NCBI RefSeq assembly: GCF_000321225.1
Contig: NW_004450324.1
Coordinates: 1,354,351-1,418,350, forward strand
DNA from: Odobenus rosmarus divergens
Lineage: Eukaryota; Chordata; Mammalia; Carnivora; Odobenidae
Length of the DNA stretch: 64,000 nt
Direction of reading: 5' to 3'
Each line of letters opens with the position of its first letter. Position 1 is the first letter of the stretch. The translations under genes were made by a program, and so were the position numbers. The notes under the pieces were generated by a model. It worked only from the letters and a program-made list of their open reading frames with translations. It was not told the origin of the DNA and made no database searches. Positions 23,525-35,228 of the stretch are shown here, piece by piece.

Positions 23525-23745
23525 ACTAACTTTGGAGTTTAAAGAAAAGTAAGTTTAAATGCTAGCTTTGCCAATAATAGCCATGTTTTCCTTAGAAAAA
23601 TTACTCAACCTCTTGAAACCTTAGTTTCTTCACATGAGCAAAAGGAATAATACTATCTACCACATGGGGTTCAGGTATAATTGAAATATGATCATGTAAA
23701 GTGTTTAATATTTCAATGGAAGGAGTTAATATTATTATGTACTGT
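23525..23745 (+). repeat. MIR
   Basis: 'aatgctagctttgccaataa', 'accttagtttcttcacatga' and 'ttcaggtataattgaaatat' follow the MIR order. Confidence 0.6.
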
Positions 23746-24616
23746 AACAACAGTGAGAGTTTCACTGTTCAGAGAAGGAACAGACTCTGTTGAGATAATC
23801 TACCTTCAAGGCAGGCTAAGTTTTTCACCTCTGGGATTAGTAGAATTGACTTTCACTCAGCAGGGAGATTGAGGACAACATAAGGAACGGAAAGACAGGG
23901 GAGCGGAGGGAGATTTCAGAAGGCCCTGCGCCCTGCTGTGTGATTCCTCATGAGCTAAGCTGCCATAAACATATTAGACCCAAACTGCTTAAAACCAGTG
24001 ACATTTTGTGGAAACTCATAAGGAGACTAGGTTTTGATCCAAGAAGCTTCTATAAACAAGGAATCTGGAGAATATAAGCTCAAGAGAATTTGAGAAATTA
24101 TGGAGATGGATTTTAAATTTCAGGAGGTCAAGAAACCGGAATTTTAGTCAAGTGTGTGGAGCAGGGATAGTCTACGAGGACAAATGTATTCCAGTCACCG
24201 TGGGGGGGAAAAAAAGTTGTTGGGAAAATATGTGTGTTCCAATAGTGGAAGGGCTGTCAAGTGTGGGTGATTTGACTTGATCTGTGCAGATCCAGAGGGC
24301 AGAACTTGGGACAATAGTCTAAAATACCCATAAAACTGATTTCCTCTCCATAGAAGAAATGCACAAAGCTGAACAAAGATGAATCAGCAGCTTCATCAAG
24401 CAGTGAACTTCCTATCATGGGAAGTGCTCAGGCAGAGGTTTATCTGTTATTAATGTTGGAAAACGTATTCCTATCTGAAACTGACTTGAAAATTGATGTC
24501 CTCTAAGTTCCTTTAATATTTTGGAATTCACATAAAACACTATTGAGAGAAGGGCAAGGATAATACCAGAATCTGCCTTGCCCTAAGAAGTTTCTTCACT
24601 TAGAAAAAGACACTAG

Positions 24617-24867
24617 GGGGCACCTGGGTGGCTCAGTCGTTAAACATCTGCCTTCGGCTCAGGTCATGATCCCAGGGTCCCGGAATCGAGCCCCGCATCG
24701 GGCTACCCGCCACTCTGCGGGAAGCCTGCTTCTCCCTCTCCTACTCCCCCTGCTTGTGTTACCTCTCTCGCTGTGTCTCTCTCTGTCAAATAAATAAAAT
24801 TTTTGAAAGAAAGGAAAGAAAAGAGAAAGAGAAAGAAAGAAAGAAAGAAAGAAAGAGAAAGAAAAAA

Positions 24868-24907
<40 letters not shown>

Positions 24908-24920
24908 AAAAGAAAGAGAA
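24617..24920 (+). mobile_element. Carnivore tRNA-Lys SINE with expanded GAAA tail
   Basis: A forward copy whose body ends near 24800. The tail has grown into (GAAA)n of about 115 bp. A perfect 15-bp duplication, AGAAAAAGACACTAG, is at 24602-24616 and 24921-24935, which places the microsatellite inside the element. Confidence 0.96.
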
Positions 24921-24927
24921 AGAAAAA
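24805..24927 (+). repeat. (GAAA)n microsatellite
   Basis: An all-purine strand of GAAA units with occasional GA and GAAAA interruptions. It is likely length-polymorphic. Confidence 0.95.
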
Positions 24928-25305
24928 GACACTAGTCAGTGCACTCATATTGTAGGACCTCTTCAGTCTTAAACTTCTACGCTCTTGGAGGGCAGAGGGA
25001 AGAAGGAATGAAGAGAAAAAAATGGAGGAGAGAAAAAAGCAGGAGGTTAATTACTGTCAGAGAGAAGCACGTTCAGAAGTTAGGAAGAGAAATTTAAAAG
25101 TTTAAAGAAATAAATCACTTCTTGCTTCGCCTTATAACAAGTCCTGAAATGTTCAAAGGGCATGTCGGAAGATGTTGCTGGCTGCCTACAGAATCCCATC
25201 AGAAAACAAAATCAAAGAACTTAGGCCACATGGTTATATTGGCAGTGTCTTCTACTTACCAGCTTTCCTCCCTAGCACTTTGAACGTTTTTCTGTGATTT
25301 TTTAA

Positions 25306-25451
25306 AATTTTATTTATTTATTTGACAGAGAGAGAGCACAAGCAGGGGGAGCGGCAGGCAGAAGGAGAAGCGGGGCTCTATCCCAGGACCCTGAGATCAT
25401 GACCTGAGCCAAAGGCAGATGCTTAACCAACTGAGCCACCCAGGCTCCCCT
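25306..25451 (-). mobile_element. Carnivore tRNA-Lys SINE, internally deleted
   Basis: A reverse copy that jumps from 'agaaggagaagcgg' to 'ggctctatcccagga'. It has lost the roughly 30-40 bp 'gactccctgctgagcaggg' segment. An imperfect duplication, TGTGATTTTTTAA / TGTGGTATTTTTAA, lies on the flanks. Confidence 0.9.
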
Positions 25452-26244
25452 TGTGGTATTTTTAAGAGTGAGAAATTAGACATTAGAAATCACTCTATTA
25501 TATACTCTCTGAGAACTGAGACTACCTAAAATGATTGTGTTCTTCCTTTCTCTCATTAACTATTAGAGTTTAAGTTCATTCTCATGTGTGGATCCAAGAA
25601 GTAGGGTAGAATTTCAAAGGTAACGTTCACTTGCAGTAGTTGTTCATCATTTAGTTTTGCCTTCAGAAGTGCATCTAAAGCAAATGTTCATGTCCAAGTC
25701 TAAAATAATCATTACCTGGCAATCATTAACATACGTTAAATTAAACTCTGCAATGTTTATATTTGGAAAGTACATATATTTTTAAAAGTCATTCCCCTAA
25801 AAATTAAAAAAACATAAATCTACATAATAACAAAACAGATCAGCCCTATTTCATTGTTAAATTAAATTTGGTGCAGCACTGATGCCTAGATACGAGAAAC
25901 ATATCGTAAATATCCCAAGGAATTAATCGATCTCATTTAATTGAATTTGAGACCAATAAACTGCAATACCTTCTGCTGCCCTAATTGCATGTGATATTGA
26001 AAGCAATCAGCTCCATGTGATGGATGGGTCTAGGCTGAGATGTTTCTATTTGTCTTGAATTTTTATGATCTCTAAATTCACTTAAACTTTAAAATCCAAT
26101 TAAAATATAGCATAATCAGAATTTAGAAAAAAAACAAGCTTTCAAAACTCTGCCCAAAAAACAAAAAGAAAAAAAAAAACAACCCTCTGCATAGATGTGA
26201 GTTATTAGAAGATTTAGGTACTCTGAATTTACCAGCTATATATA

Positions 26245-26451
26245 TATATATATACATTTAAGATTTTATTTACTCATTTGACAGAGAGAGACACAGCGAG
26301 AGAGGAAACACAAGCAGGGGGAGTGGGAGAGGGAGAAGCGGGCTTCCCCCCTGCCCCAGCAGGGAGCCTGATGCGGGGCTCGATCCCAGGACCCTGGGAT
26401 CATGACCTGAGGCAAAGGCAGACACTTAACGACTGAGCCACCCAGGTACCC
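26245..26451 (-). mobile_element. Carnivore tRNA-Lys SINE
   Basis: A reverse copy inserted at TACCAGCTATATAT, which is duplicated at 26230-26244 and 26452-26465. A (TA)n stretch lies at the tail end. Confidence 0.94.
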
Positions 26452-27289
26452 TACCAGCTATATATTTTTCAGAAGGCCTTCCCAGTGGTTGCCACAGAAT
26501 TATTAACAAAATCCAAAGCCGTGGAACCTAAATGCTTATGAATGATTTGGCTTAAAAGATTTTTGCAGTCCTCATTTGCATTGTAAAATGGACCTCAGCT
26601 CTAAGTTTAGGCAGAAGTTTTAGAAGCTTTGACATGGCACATTGCCATGAGAATATTTTCCCTGTGGGGAAACGAAACTCAAATGTACTAATTAAGGGTA
26701 CTTAATATCCCTCAAAATTAGTTCTTTGTTACCTGCAGTGATTTAATTATTCCCTTATGGAAAGCTCAGAAATGCCCTGCATCTTTAAATAACAGTGGGC
26801 CACTCACTCATTGCTACTGAGTCAACATCCACTTTGTGGGTATTTCTCCTACTCATTGGCTGCAGCAGTGGACAGAGAGAAGACTTCAGATGTCACAATA
26901 AAGCAGCAAGACCAATTTTCACTAGTGGTTTGTGAAATCAGTTTCATTGATGTCATCATCCCTCAAAGAAAAGAACTTTCCAGGAAAAAAAAATCATTAT
27001 AGCAATAAAAATGAAGGATGGGGAAGGGTTGTAATTAACACGAGGTCATTCTAGCTAAGCTCCTGACCACCAAGGAACAGTCAGCCTGCCCTTTCCAGAA
27101 AAGTGAAAGTCAATGTCCTCAGAGGATGTTGGTTGAACTGAGAAATAACTAACCATATACAAGACTGTTTATATTAAGCAAAAGGCTTGAATGTTATCCA
27201 GGTAATTACCATTCCTCCTGGAATTCTTCTTGAATCAAGTAGCTCCATATTGCTAGGTGTCACAATAACAGGTCTCCGTGCAGGTACAT

Positions 27290-27610
27290 ATCTTCAGTTC
27301 AAATGCCATTTCCTCTGGTAGCCAGCTCTGACCACACAATCTGAAATTGCTGCCCAATCCTTCTATCAACAACCACCCCTGCCCTCCACTCCCGGCCCCA
27401 CTTTATTGCCGTCATATCACTTGGGACCTTCTGAGATCATGTTGTGCGTATACTGATTTACTAGTTTGTTACTGTCTTCCCGCCTGGAGCATGTGGGCTC
27501 TGGGAGAGGAGGACCCTGGCCATCTTACTCAGAGCTCTACCCCATGCCTTGAGCAGCCCTTTGGCACCTGAGGCCTGGTCAGTAAATCATTATTGAAGGA
27601 GTGAAGTGCA
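27290..27610 (+). repeat. L2 3' end
   Basis: 'tcaaatgccatttcctctgg', 'cagctctgaccacacaatct', and near the end 'gtcagtaaatcattattgaa' follow the L2 terminal order. Confidence 0.7.
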
Positions 27611-27864
27611 GACTTTTTTTTAATGCCCAACTAACTTCTCTCTAACAACAAAAAAAAAGATTTATTCTGGAGCCTCAGCCAGTAAAGGAGCTAGAAATCC
27701 TATGTAGGCAACACAGAATTCATGTTTTTAATGAAGATAGTTGTGTGTGGACCCACAGTCACCTGATCACACAAACCTTTGCACTGAAGCTGTGCTCAGG
27801 CAAGTTTGACCAGAATCAAAGAAAACTTAGTCCAAGTTGAGCACTTGGCAGGACTTGCAGTGTT

Positions 27865-28074
27865 ATTCATTCTCCTGGGCTAGAATGTTCTCAGCTCAAC
27901 CCTCATTCATTCTCCTGGGCTAGAATGTTCTCAGCTCAACCCTCNNNNNNNNNNNNNNNNNNNNNNNNNNNNNNNNNNNNNNNNNNNNNNNNNNATTCAT
28001 TCTCCTGGGCTAGAATGTTCTCAGCTCAACCCTCATTCATTCTCCTGGGCTAGAATGTTCTCAGCTCAACCCTC
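27865..28074. repeat. 40-bp tandem unit, two copies on each side of an assembly gap
   Basis: The 40-bp unit begins ATTCATTCTCCTGGGC. It occurs at 27865-27904, 27905-27944, 27995-28034 and 28035-28074, apparently without a single difference. A 50-N gap sits in the middle. It may be a minisatellite of unknown copy number, or two contig ends that overlap and were not merged. Confidence 0.9.
27945..27994. other. Assembly gap, 50 N
   Basis: This run of N is flanked by the identical 80-bp pair of tandem units. Its true size is not known. Confidence 0.99.
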
Positions 28075-28565
28075 GTCTGTGCTGTCTCCACCACATGGAG
28101 ACTCATTTTTAGTAGATTTAACAAATACCCATAGACCAGCCTTTAAATACTTTGGGAATAAGAACAAGCTACAGAGTGCTTCAGGGAAGATGGGCAGCTC
28201 AGTGCTGACAACAGGACCCGAAACAGGCAGGCTTAAATACTGACACATAATTCCTATTAATGTGTGCTGGTCTCTCGAGCCCTGCAGGTACTTTCTTCTA
28301 TCACTGGGACCAAGGAAACAAGTAGGGGAACCTCCTTAGCTTCCCCATACTCGGCTCAGGACGGTCAAGTGAGGTTCTGCTCACTTCAGTTCCTTGAGGC
28401 TCCCAATACATTACAGTAAGTAATAATAACAACATGGCTCTACAGAATTATAACATTGACATGTCAGAAACTTTCAAATTAACATTGTTAACCTGCATGA
28501 ACACAATGCAATATAATATTGCCATCAGAAGATAATTGTAAAATCTGTTTAAAAAGCATGAATTT

Positions 28566-28770
28566 GGGGCCCCTGGGTGGCGCAGTCGGTTGAGAATCTG
28601 GCTCTTGGTTTCCACTGGGGTTATGATCTCATAGTCATGAGATCGAGCCCCACATCGGCCCCAAGCTCAGTGAGGAGTCTGCTGAGGTTTCTCTCTCCCT
28701 CTCCCTCTGCCCCTACCTGTGTGCACCCTCTCTCTCTAAAATAAATAAATAAATATTTTTAAAAATTCTC
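28566..28770 (+). mobile_element. Carnivore SINE, diverged head
   Basis: A forward copy with the variant head 'gggcccctgggtggcgcag' and body 'gactctggttatgatctcatagtcatgag'-like (abridged). 'catgaatt' occurs on both flanks as a weak duplication. Confidence 0.88.
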
Positions 28771-29834
28771 AAGAAGACATGAATTCATAGAGCACAGTGG
28801 GCAATATAGTCTGGCACATATGCTAAAGGCTGACGTGGAATGTTTCTTCCATTCACTGTCAGCGAAACTCTAGAACTCTAGATATTACACCATTTTGACC
28901 TGTATTTGATAAGGTCAAATGTCTACATTTGAGGCATTTCTTAAGCAGGAAGTCTAGGCGCCCTGAGCAGGTCACCACCCTCTGGCCCTTAGGCCCACCT
29001 GTGTCCTGATGTCCACCTGTGCTTCTGCTACTTCTCCTCTACTCTGGACTTTGCTTGGATTGCAAGACCAAGGAGTTTATCCTGCTGTTGGTGAACAGTT
29101 TACACAGGTGTACATGTATGTGTTATATCCTCCATTAATCTTAACTTACTTAAACTTCTGGATATGGTTCTCTTCGCCTTCTATACCACCCTAATTCAGT
29201 GTCCACCCAAAACTCTTCCGATCTGTGGACTAACTTTCAAGCTGCACACTAGAGCTACTCAAGGGGAAACACAGCAGCTCAAGTGGAATGAGACCATTTG
29301 TCAATTGTAATGAGTTTGAAAAAAAATTTTCATGAGGTAAAAAGCTTGCTTTATCTCCTTGTGAGATTTGATTTCACCTGTTCTGTTCTAGCAGGAAGCA
29401 CAAATAGAGTCATTTGCTCAGGCTTTCTAAGATTAGCCAAGGTAAAAAGATAATATGGTCATTGTGGGCATTCATTTTCTGGACTCCATCAGTGGCTGGT
29501 GAAGGGAGAAGACCCAGCTCCCTTGTCACTGATGTTCTCAGAGGTCCCACCATTGACAGAGGAAACAACTTGGTAGCTGTTACATAGTGGCTTGGAGGAA
29601 AGATGAGTTGATGGGCATCTTTAGGAATTAGAGAAATAGTAAGAAAGAAAAGGAAACATTTCTAGAAAAAAAGAGGTCTTGAGTTCTTGTAACTTGTACT
29701 TTAAAATTATTATGAATTCATGTTACCATCCACTGCTCCAGGTTTATGAAATTTGTGGCACACTGCTTAAATAAATAAATATTTGTGTATTTGAAATAGA
29801 TTTCTTTAAAGTTTGAAGCTAGAAAGAATTTGGA

Positions 29835-29985
29835 GCGGGAGATATAATAGCATAGTGATTTTTTTTTAAGGAGAATAGATTCTGGAAACCAGCAGATTTC
29901 TCTCTTGGCTTTTCTTTATACTAGTTGTATGATCACAAGCAATTTACTCTCTCTAAGCCTCTGTTTTTCATCTATGAACTATAGG
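29835..29985 (+). repeat. MIR SINE, 5' part (split by an LTR)
   Basis: 'tagcatagtgattttttt', then 'agattctggaaaccagcaga' and 'ctctctaagcctctgttttt' follow the MIR order and break off at the LTR start. Confidence 0.65.
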
Positions 29986-30572
29986 TGTGTAGCAGATTGT
30001 ATTTTCCAAAAGCCATCCAAAGGGTTGCATTGATGTGTATTCTGTCGCACATGCTGTTCTCATGAACTGACATTGACATACCTTCATCAAGAGATGGGAT
30101 CTATATTCCCTTCTTGAATCTGGGCTTAACTTTTAAATTGCCTCAAACAAAAGAATTTGACAGAAGTGAGTGACTGCCAGTGAAGTCATAATCGGCAGTA
30201 GGCTTCTGCCTAGTGCACCCATGTGTTCTCTCTCTGTCTTTTCTCTTTTGTGGGACACTTACCTTTGTAACCCAGTCACCATGCTGTGAGGAAGCCCAAG
30301 CCACCTGTGGGTGTCCTAATCAACACCTCCATGGACAGCCAACATCAACCATTTAGACATGTCAGCTAATGAGCCTTTGGATGATTCCAGGGCCTAGCCT
30401 TTAAGTCCTCCAACTGAGACCCCAGACCTCATGGTATAGTGATATATCAAACTCACTATGCTTTGCCTGAATTCCAGATCCACAGAAACCATAAGAGATC
30501 ATAAAGGATTATTGTTTTTGTAAGCCCCTAAATTTAGTGGTAATTTGTAAAACAACAATAGAAACTAAAGTA
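29986..30572 (+). mobile_element. MLT1-type MaLR LTR
   Basis: Landmarks in order: 'tgtgggacacttacctttgt', 'accatgctgtgaggaagccc', 'catttagacatgtcagc', 'ctgaattccagatccacaga', 'agtggtaatttgtaaaaca'. The flanks ATAGG and AGAGG may be a 5-bp target duplication. It splits a MIR. Confidence 0.82.
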
Positions 30573-30675
30573 AGAGGTAATGGTAAGTGATTCATGGTGG
30601 TGTTATGCGGATTAAAAGAAATAGTACAATGCTTGGCACAACAATGAGTGCTCAATAATATTAAATGTTAATTAT
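30573..30675 (+). repeat. MIR SINE, 3' part (continuation)
   Basis: 'ttatgcggattaaaagaaat' and 'aatgcttggcacaacaatga' followed by 'gctcaataatattaaatgtt' is the MIR 3' end, resuming after the LTR. Confidence 0.7.
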
Positions 30676-31609
30676 TATAATAATAAAGGCAATTACCAAG
30701 CACAACTTTGAGGTAATTGAGGGTTCTCAATGGGTGCCCTTTTCTGGCTCTCTTAACAGAGAGCCAGGGGGAAAAAAGAAGTTGAAATGTACCAGGAACC
30801 CAGTGTTGAAGAAGCCAGAGGTCTGTAGAGTTTGACTTGAATCGAGTCATGTATAGACTTTGATCTTACCTCTCTAGAAGAGGTCTCTTAAAATTCCTAA
30901 AGCTGGAAACTCAGGATGGGAGAGAGAATATATTTGTCAGAGCCAATGTCACATCTGGGATACTTACAACTATTAACCCACCATCCTGTGGTAAGCACTT
31001 AAGAGAAGCTAGCTTCTACATGCAATTAAAGTGACCTCTCCCGTCAATTACTCTCCAAGTAACCTGACACATGATGGTCTAATATTAGTTTCACAGAATA
31101 TTGCAGTAAGGTATCAGACTGTCATAAAGCCCTTCTGAGGATTGCTTTAATGGGAACTTGGGGATATGCTGATTATCTCCTGCATTCTAGGTAATGACAA
31201 CCCCATCATTCTTGGAATTTTCTCTAATTTCCATCCATAATTTTGATGAAGCTAGATGTGGGCCACTGAATATTGTTCAACAACCAAGAATATCAACAGG
31301 GAAAAGAAAGAAAATAGCCCACTAATACTTCCAACCTTCTTCTTTGCACAAAAAAAGGTTATAAAGTATTATGAAGTTAGCAATGGAATAGGGACAGTGA
31401 AAATCAACTGAAGAATGTATCTTTGTTTTCTCTGTTCCTGAATATGCATTGTATAGAATTTGGGATTCACTCAGACTATAAGCAATGATTTAAAAAGAGA
31501 GACAAGACTTTAATGGTGGCATCTCTGGCACAGTAGCTGAGGAAATGGCTTTTATGTTAAATGTCACTTTAACATCCTTTAAATCATCCTATAACCCTGC
31601 TGATATTCC

Positions 31610-31815
31610 ATATACAAGCAAATTTAGATACCATTTATTGAGTGCTTTTTCTGGTTCTATGCATGACACTGATCTCTTGTATACATTATCTCATTATAAT
31701 CTTCATCATGATCAATCTTATGAGATAGGCATCATTAGCTCCAATTTTTTTCATGTGGAAATTGAGAGTTAGAGGGGTCAAAGAGCTTCTAAGAAGAGCT
31801 GAGATATGAGCCAGA
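31610..31815 (-). repeat. MIR
   Basis: 'taccatttattgagtgcttt', 'atgagataggcatcattagc' and 'catgtggaaattgagagtta' are clear antisense MIR marks. Confidence 0.78.
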
Positions 31816-31955
31816 GATTATGCCTTACCCGTTACACAGCATTATCTCTACTATTGACTGGGATCTCTGCTCCACTCTGCATGTGCAAAAGCTAGTTCAA
31901 GTCACCTACCTTGGATGGTTATCTGTTCACCATCTTCCCCTGTATGTGCCCCTGC

Positions 31956-31976
31956 CACACACACACACGCACACAA
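31956..31976 (+). repeat. (CA)n microsatellite, short
   Basis: About ten CA units with one CG interruption, not linked to a SINE. Confidence 0.85.
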
Positions 31977-32299
31977 GACATATTCTTCTATTTCTCCCTA
32001 AACTTCTATATCAATGCTAGCCACATATGTAATTATAAATTTTCTAGTAGCCACGTAGAAAAAGTGCAAAGAAACAGGTTAAATTAATTATATACTTTAT
32101 TTAACCCAGTATTCCCAAAATATTATCACCTCAACATATAATCAATATAAAAATATTAATGAGATGCCTTGCATTTTTTTGCACTGAATCTTCAAAATTC
32201 AGTGTGTGTTTTATACTTATAGTACATCTCAATTCAAACTACCCACATTCAAATGCCAGTAATCAATAATTAGTGGCTATTCTATTGGACACTGCAGTT

Positions 32300-32450
32300 C
32301 TATAGCATTTAGCACATCTTATTTCCTTCCTACGTAACATAATGTAAGTTTCTTGAGGTCTGGAAATGAGGCAGATTCATCTTTGTATTTCCCAACATCC
32401 CCTGAATATCATGCATAATAAATACTTGAGTCAGTGTGTGAGTCAAGAAA
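32300..32450 (+). repeat. L2 3' end fragment
   Basis: 'atgtaagtttcttgaggtct' through 'ataataaatacttgagtca' resembles the last 150 bp of L2. Confidence 0.55.
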
Positions 32451-32886
32451 ACAAGTTATCATGCCTTGCTGAATTCCTGAAGGGAAGCATCTGCACCACA
32501 GCAAGTCATAGGTAGTTCTCACAAAGTGAAAGTCAGTTTTGCACAGTCTTGGTAGCTGCACATTGTTCAGAGAAACTGACAAGAATGAAAAAGAAAGCGG
32601 TTTTTACAAGAAGACAGACAAAGCACCAGATCACTTCCTGGTTAACAATTGAACAAAGACAACAAGGTAACCAGACAACGATGAGGGGGTACCAAGTGAC
32701 TCAACCATCTGAAAATGATAGAGCAATAGTTGATGCTTAGTATAAAAGGGTTCTTTGGGTCTCTCTAGTGACCCAAAGAATGTTGAAACACATCTTGAGC
32801 AAATATTTCCAGGATATAAAGGTGACATATTTAAAAAAATGAACTTTTTTTTTTTTAGGTAAAATCCATTTAAAAAATCAGTTATT

Positions 32887-33090
32887 GGGGCACCTGGGTG
32901 GCTCAGTTGGTTAAGTCTCTACCTTTAGCTCAGGTCATGATCCCGGAATCCCAGGATAGAGTCCTGGGATCAAGTCCTGCATCGGGCTCCCTGCTTGGCG
33001 GGGACTCTGATTCTCCCTCTTCTCCTCACCCCTCTGTGCACTCTCTCTCTCAAATAAATAAATAAAATCTTTAAAAAAATAAAAAATAAG
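32887..33090 (+). mobile_element. Carnivore tRNA-Lys SINE
   Basis: A forward copy with a short internal repeat, 'atcccaggatagagtcctgg' type, near 32950. TCAGTTATT is duplicated at 32878-32886 and 33091-33099. Confidence 0.94.
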
Positions 33091-33099
33091 TCAGTTATT

Positions 33100-34969
33100 A
33101 ATGAGTGTCCTAAGAAATTGCCTAGTTTTTTTCAGTTTTTCTTTTTCATCAAGTAGCTGTTATACTATGAACATATAGCTTCACAGTATATTCATTGTAT
33201 TGTTTGTGAATTTGTACTAAATTATTTCCTAGGTGGCTGTGACAATTAGTAGCATATCCTAAAATACTTTTCATCTTTGTAGTGCTTTACTGTTCACTTT
33301 TGTATGATTAAAATCTCCAGGACATTTGTGTCACTCCCATGGGCCATCTGCCAGGGATTTATTTCTTGAGTAATAAAATTGAAGTCTTAGGCTGCTGATT
33401 TTGGAAATCATGTTAATTCATACAGTTTCCAAGTGATCAAAAATCAGTCTTCTTTAAAAATCATAGCTTCCCTTTTAAGTACATACAGGTTTATTCAATT
33501 CAGAAAATCCTCAGATGCTGCTTCTGCATGCCAAGATGATCAGATTTTGAAAGGCATTTTTCTGATGCCTTCTGGCAAAACATATAGGACTAAGATCATC
33601 ACCAGCAAGGAGGCTACTAATAAAACAATATAAGGAGGCCTAGATGTTAGGGTTTTTTTTTTAACATCAAGAAATATTCTCCCTAGAATATCATCCTCAT
33701 AGTTCTTATCATTCAGGAGGAGTCCTGAAGTGGGTAAGAAATCCTCTGGGCACTATTGGCTGGAGCAGGGCTCCATCCACAATCAGCACTCAAGCTGACT
33801 GGGGACCCCTTGTCCTGAGGAGTCTCTCCGGTCTCACTATGAGGTGACTGCCAAGTAGTTCATTCTGCTAAGAAGTTCACCAACTGGAATTTGATGGTTG
33901 GTAACAGAAAGGCAGTATATAATGAGACTTTTTTTTTTTTTTCAAATCTCATGCTAATTTATACTCAAATTCTTTTAAGCATCTGGGGTTGAAGCAAAGG
34001 TTTGTTCCCTCACGTGGCCATTAAGGGCAGAGTGTGGGCTGGGTCTCCATATGCCCTTTACACCCAATAAAGTTTCCACAGATTTGAGCTCCCAGGAGTC
34101 TGCTAGTTTTAAAGCCTATTCCACCCCCTTTTATCAGCATTTAAAATGGACCATTAGACCTTTAATCAATATCAACCAAGATGTTACAGTTGTAGCTTAG
34201 CAAGAATAGAGCTGTTTTCTAAAGCTATTCATGTATACAGCAAGGAGAAAAATAAGGTGTCTAAAAAAGAAAATAACACTCTAAATTCTATACCAGTGGA
34301 TTTTTAGTAACATACTGGTAGGAGGGGGTAGGCTAGAAGATTGTGGGAAAATAAGGGAGGGTTTTAGGGCCATGGTTTGCAACCCTATTAGATCAAACAC
34401 CTCGTTTTTATAATAAGTAATTTAGAGTACCACCTTGACTATCATGAAATGAAATTTAAAAAATATTTTATAAAAATCCATTGTACTTCCCTAACTATAG
34501 AATAAAGGAGAAATAAAAAAAGAAGTAATTTATGAAATACATAAACATATGTATTCAATATGCAAATGCTTGGCCAGGAGGACACTAGAGAATCCATAAT
34601 GAAGGAGTCAGATGCTTGCACTAATCACAGAAGCCAGCAAAGACATCAGTGACAATTACACTCTGAATCTTTGTGTGTTGCATTGAGCAGCATTGCCACC
34701 TTTGATGTGATATCCCTAAATAGTGAAGGACTCTTGGGGAAGTTCCAAACCAAATGCAACCTTCCTTCAAAAAGTCTCAGATTTTTTGATTTCGTATAAA
34801 AATACAGAGTCAGATTCTAGGGTCAGATAATTATGAACAGGATTTATTTTTACCTACACAAATGCCCAGGGGACATTTGAAAGTGGCCTGAGATGCCAGA
34901 CAATTCTTCATTGTATGAGACTATTTTAGCATCTCTGCCTCCCTCCCAAATGTCAGCATTTTCCTTAAG
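33100..34969. other. Intergenic, unclassified 1.9 kb
   Basis: Contains a T-run at 33930-33943 with no recognised element attached. No exon seen. Confidence 0.4.
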
Positions 34970-34984
34970 CACTGCAACATCCAG

Positions 34985-35213
34985 GGGCGCCTGGGTGGCT
35001 CAGTCAGTTAAGCTGCTGACTTTGGATTTCAGCTCAGGTCATGATCTCTGGGTCCCGGGATCGAGCCCCACATCGGCTCCACACTCAGTGGGGAGCCTGC
35101 TTCTCCCTCTCCCTCTGCCTGCCTCTCCCCGCTCTCTCTCTCTCTCAAATAAATAAATAACTCTTAAAACACACAGACACACACACACAAACACACACAC
35201 ACACACACACACA
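34985..35213 (+). mobile_element. Carnivore tRNA-Lys SINE with (CA)n tail
   Basis: A forward copy whose tail continues as a (CA)n repeat at about 35168-35213. The duplication CACTGCAACATCCAG (34970-34984) recurs at 35214-35228 with one mismatch, so the CA repeat arose within the insert. Confidence 0.95.
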
Positions 35214-35228
35214 CACTGCAACATTCAG

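Noticed and set aside
24703..24972. Lys/Glu-rich and Phe/Leu/Ser-rich open frames on opposite strands
   Set aside because: Both are translations of the (GAAA)n tract and SINE.
27865..28074. CRISPR-like direct repeats
   Set aside because: The 40-bp units are contiguous with no spacers, in a mammalian genome.
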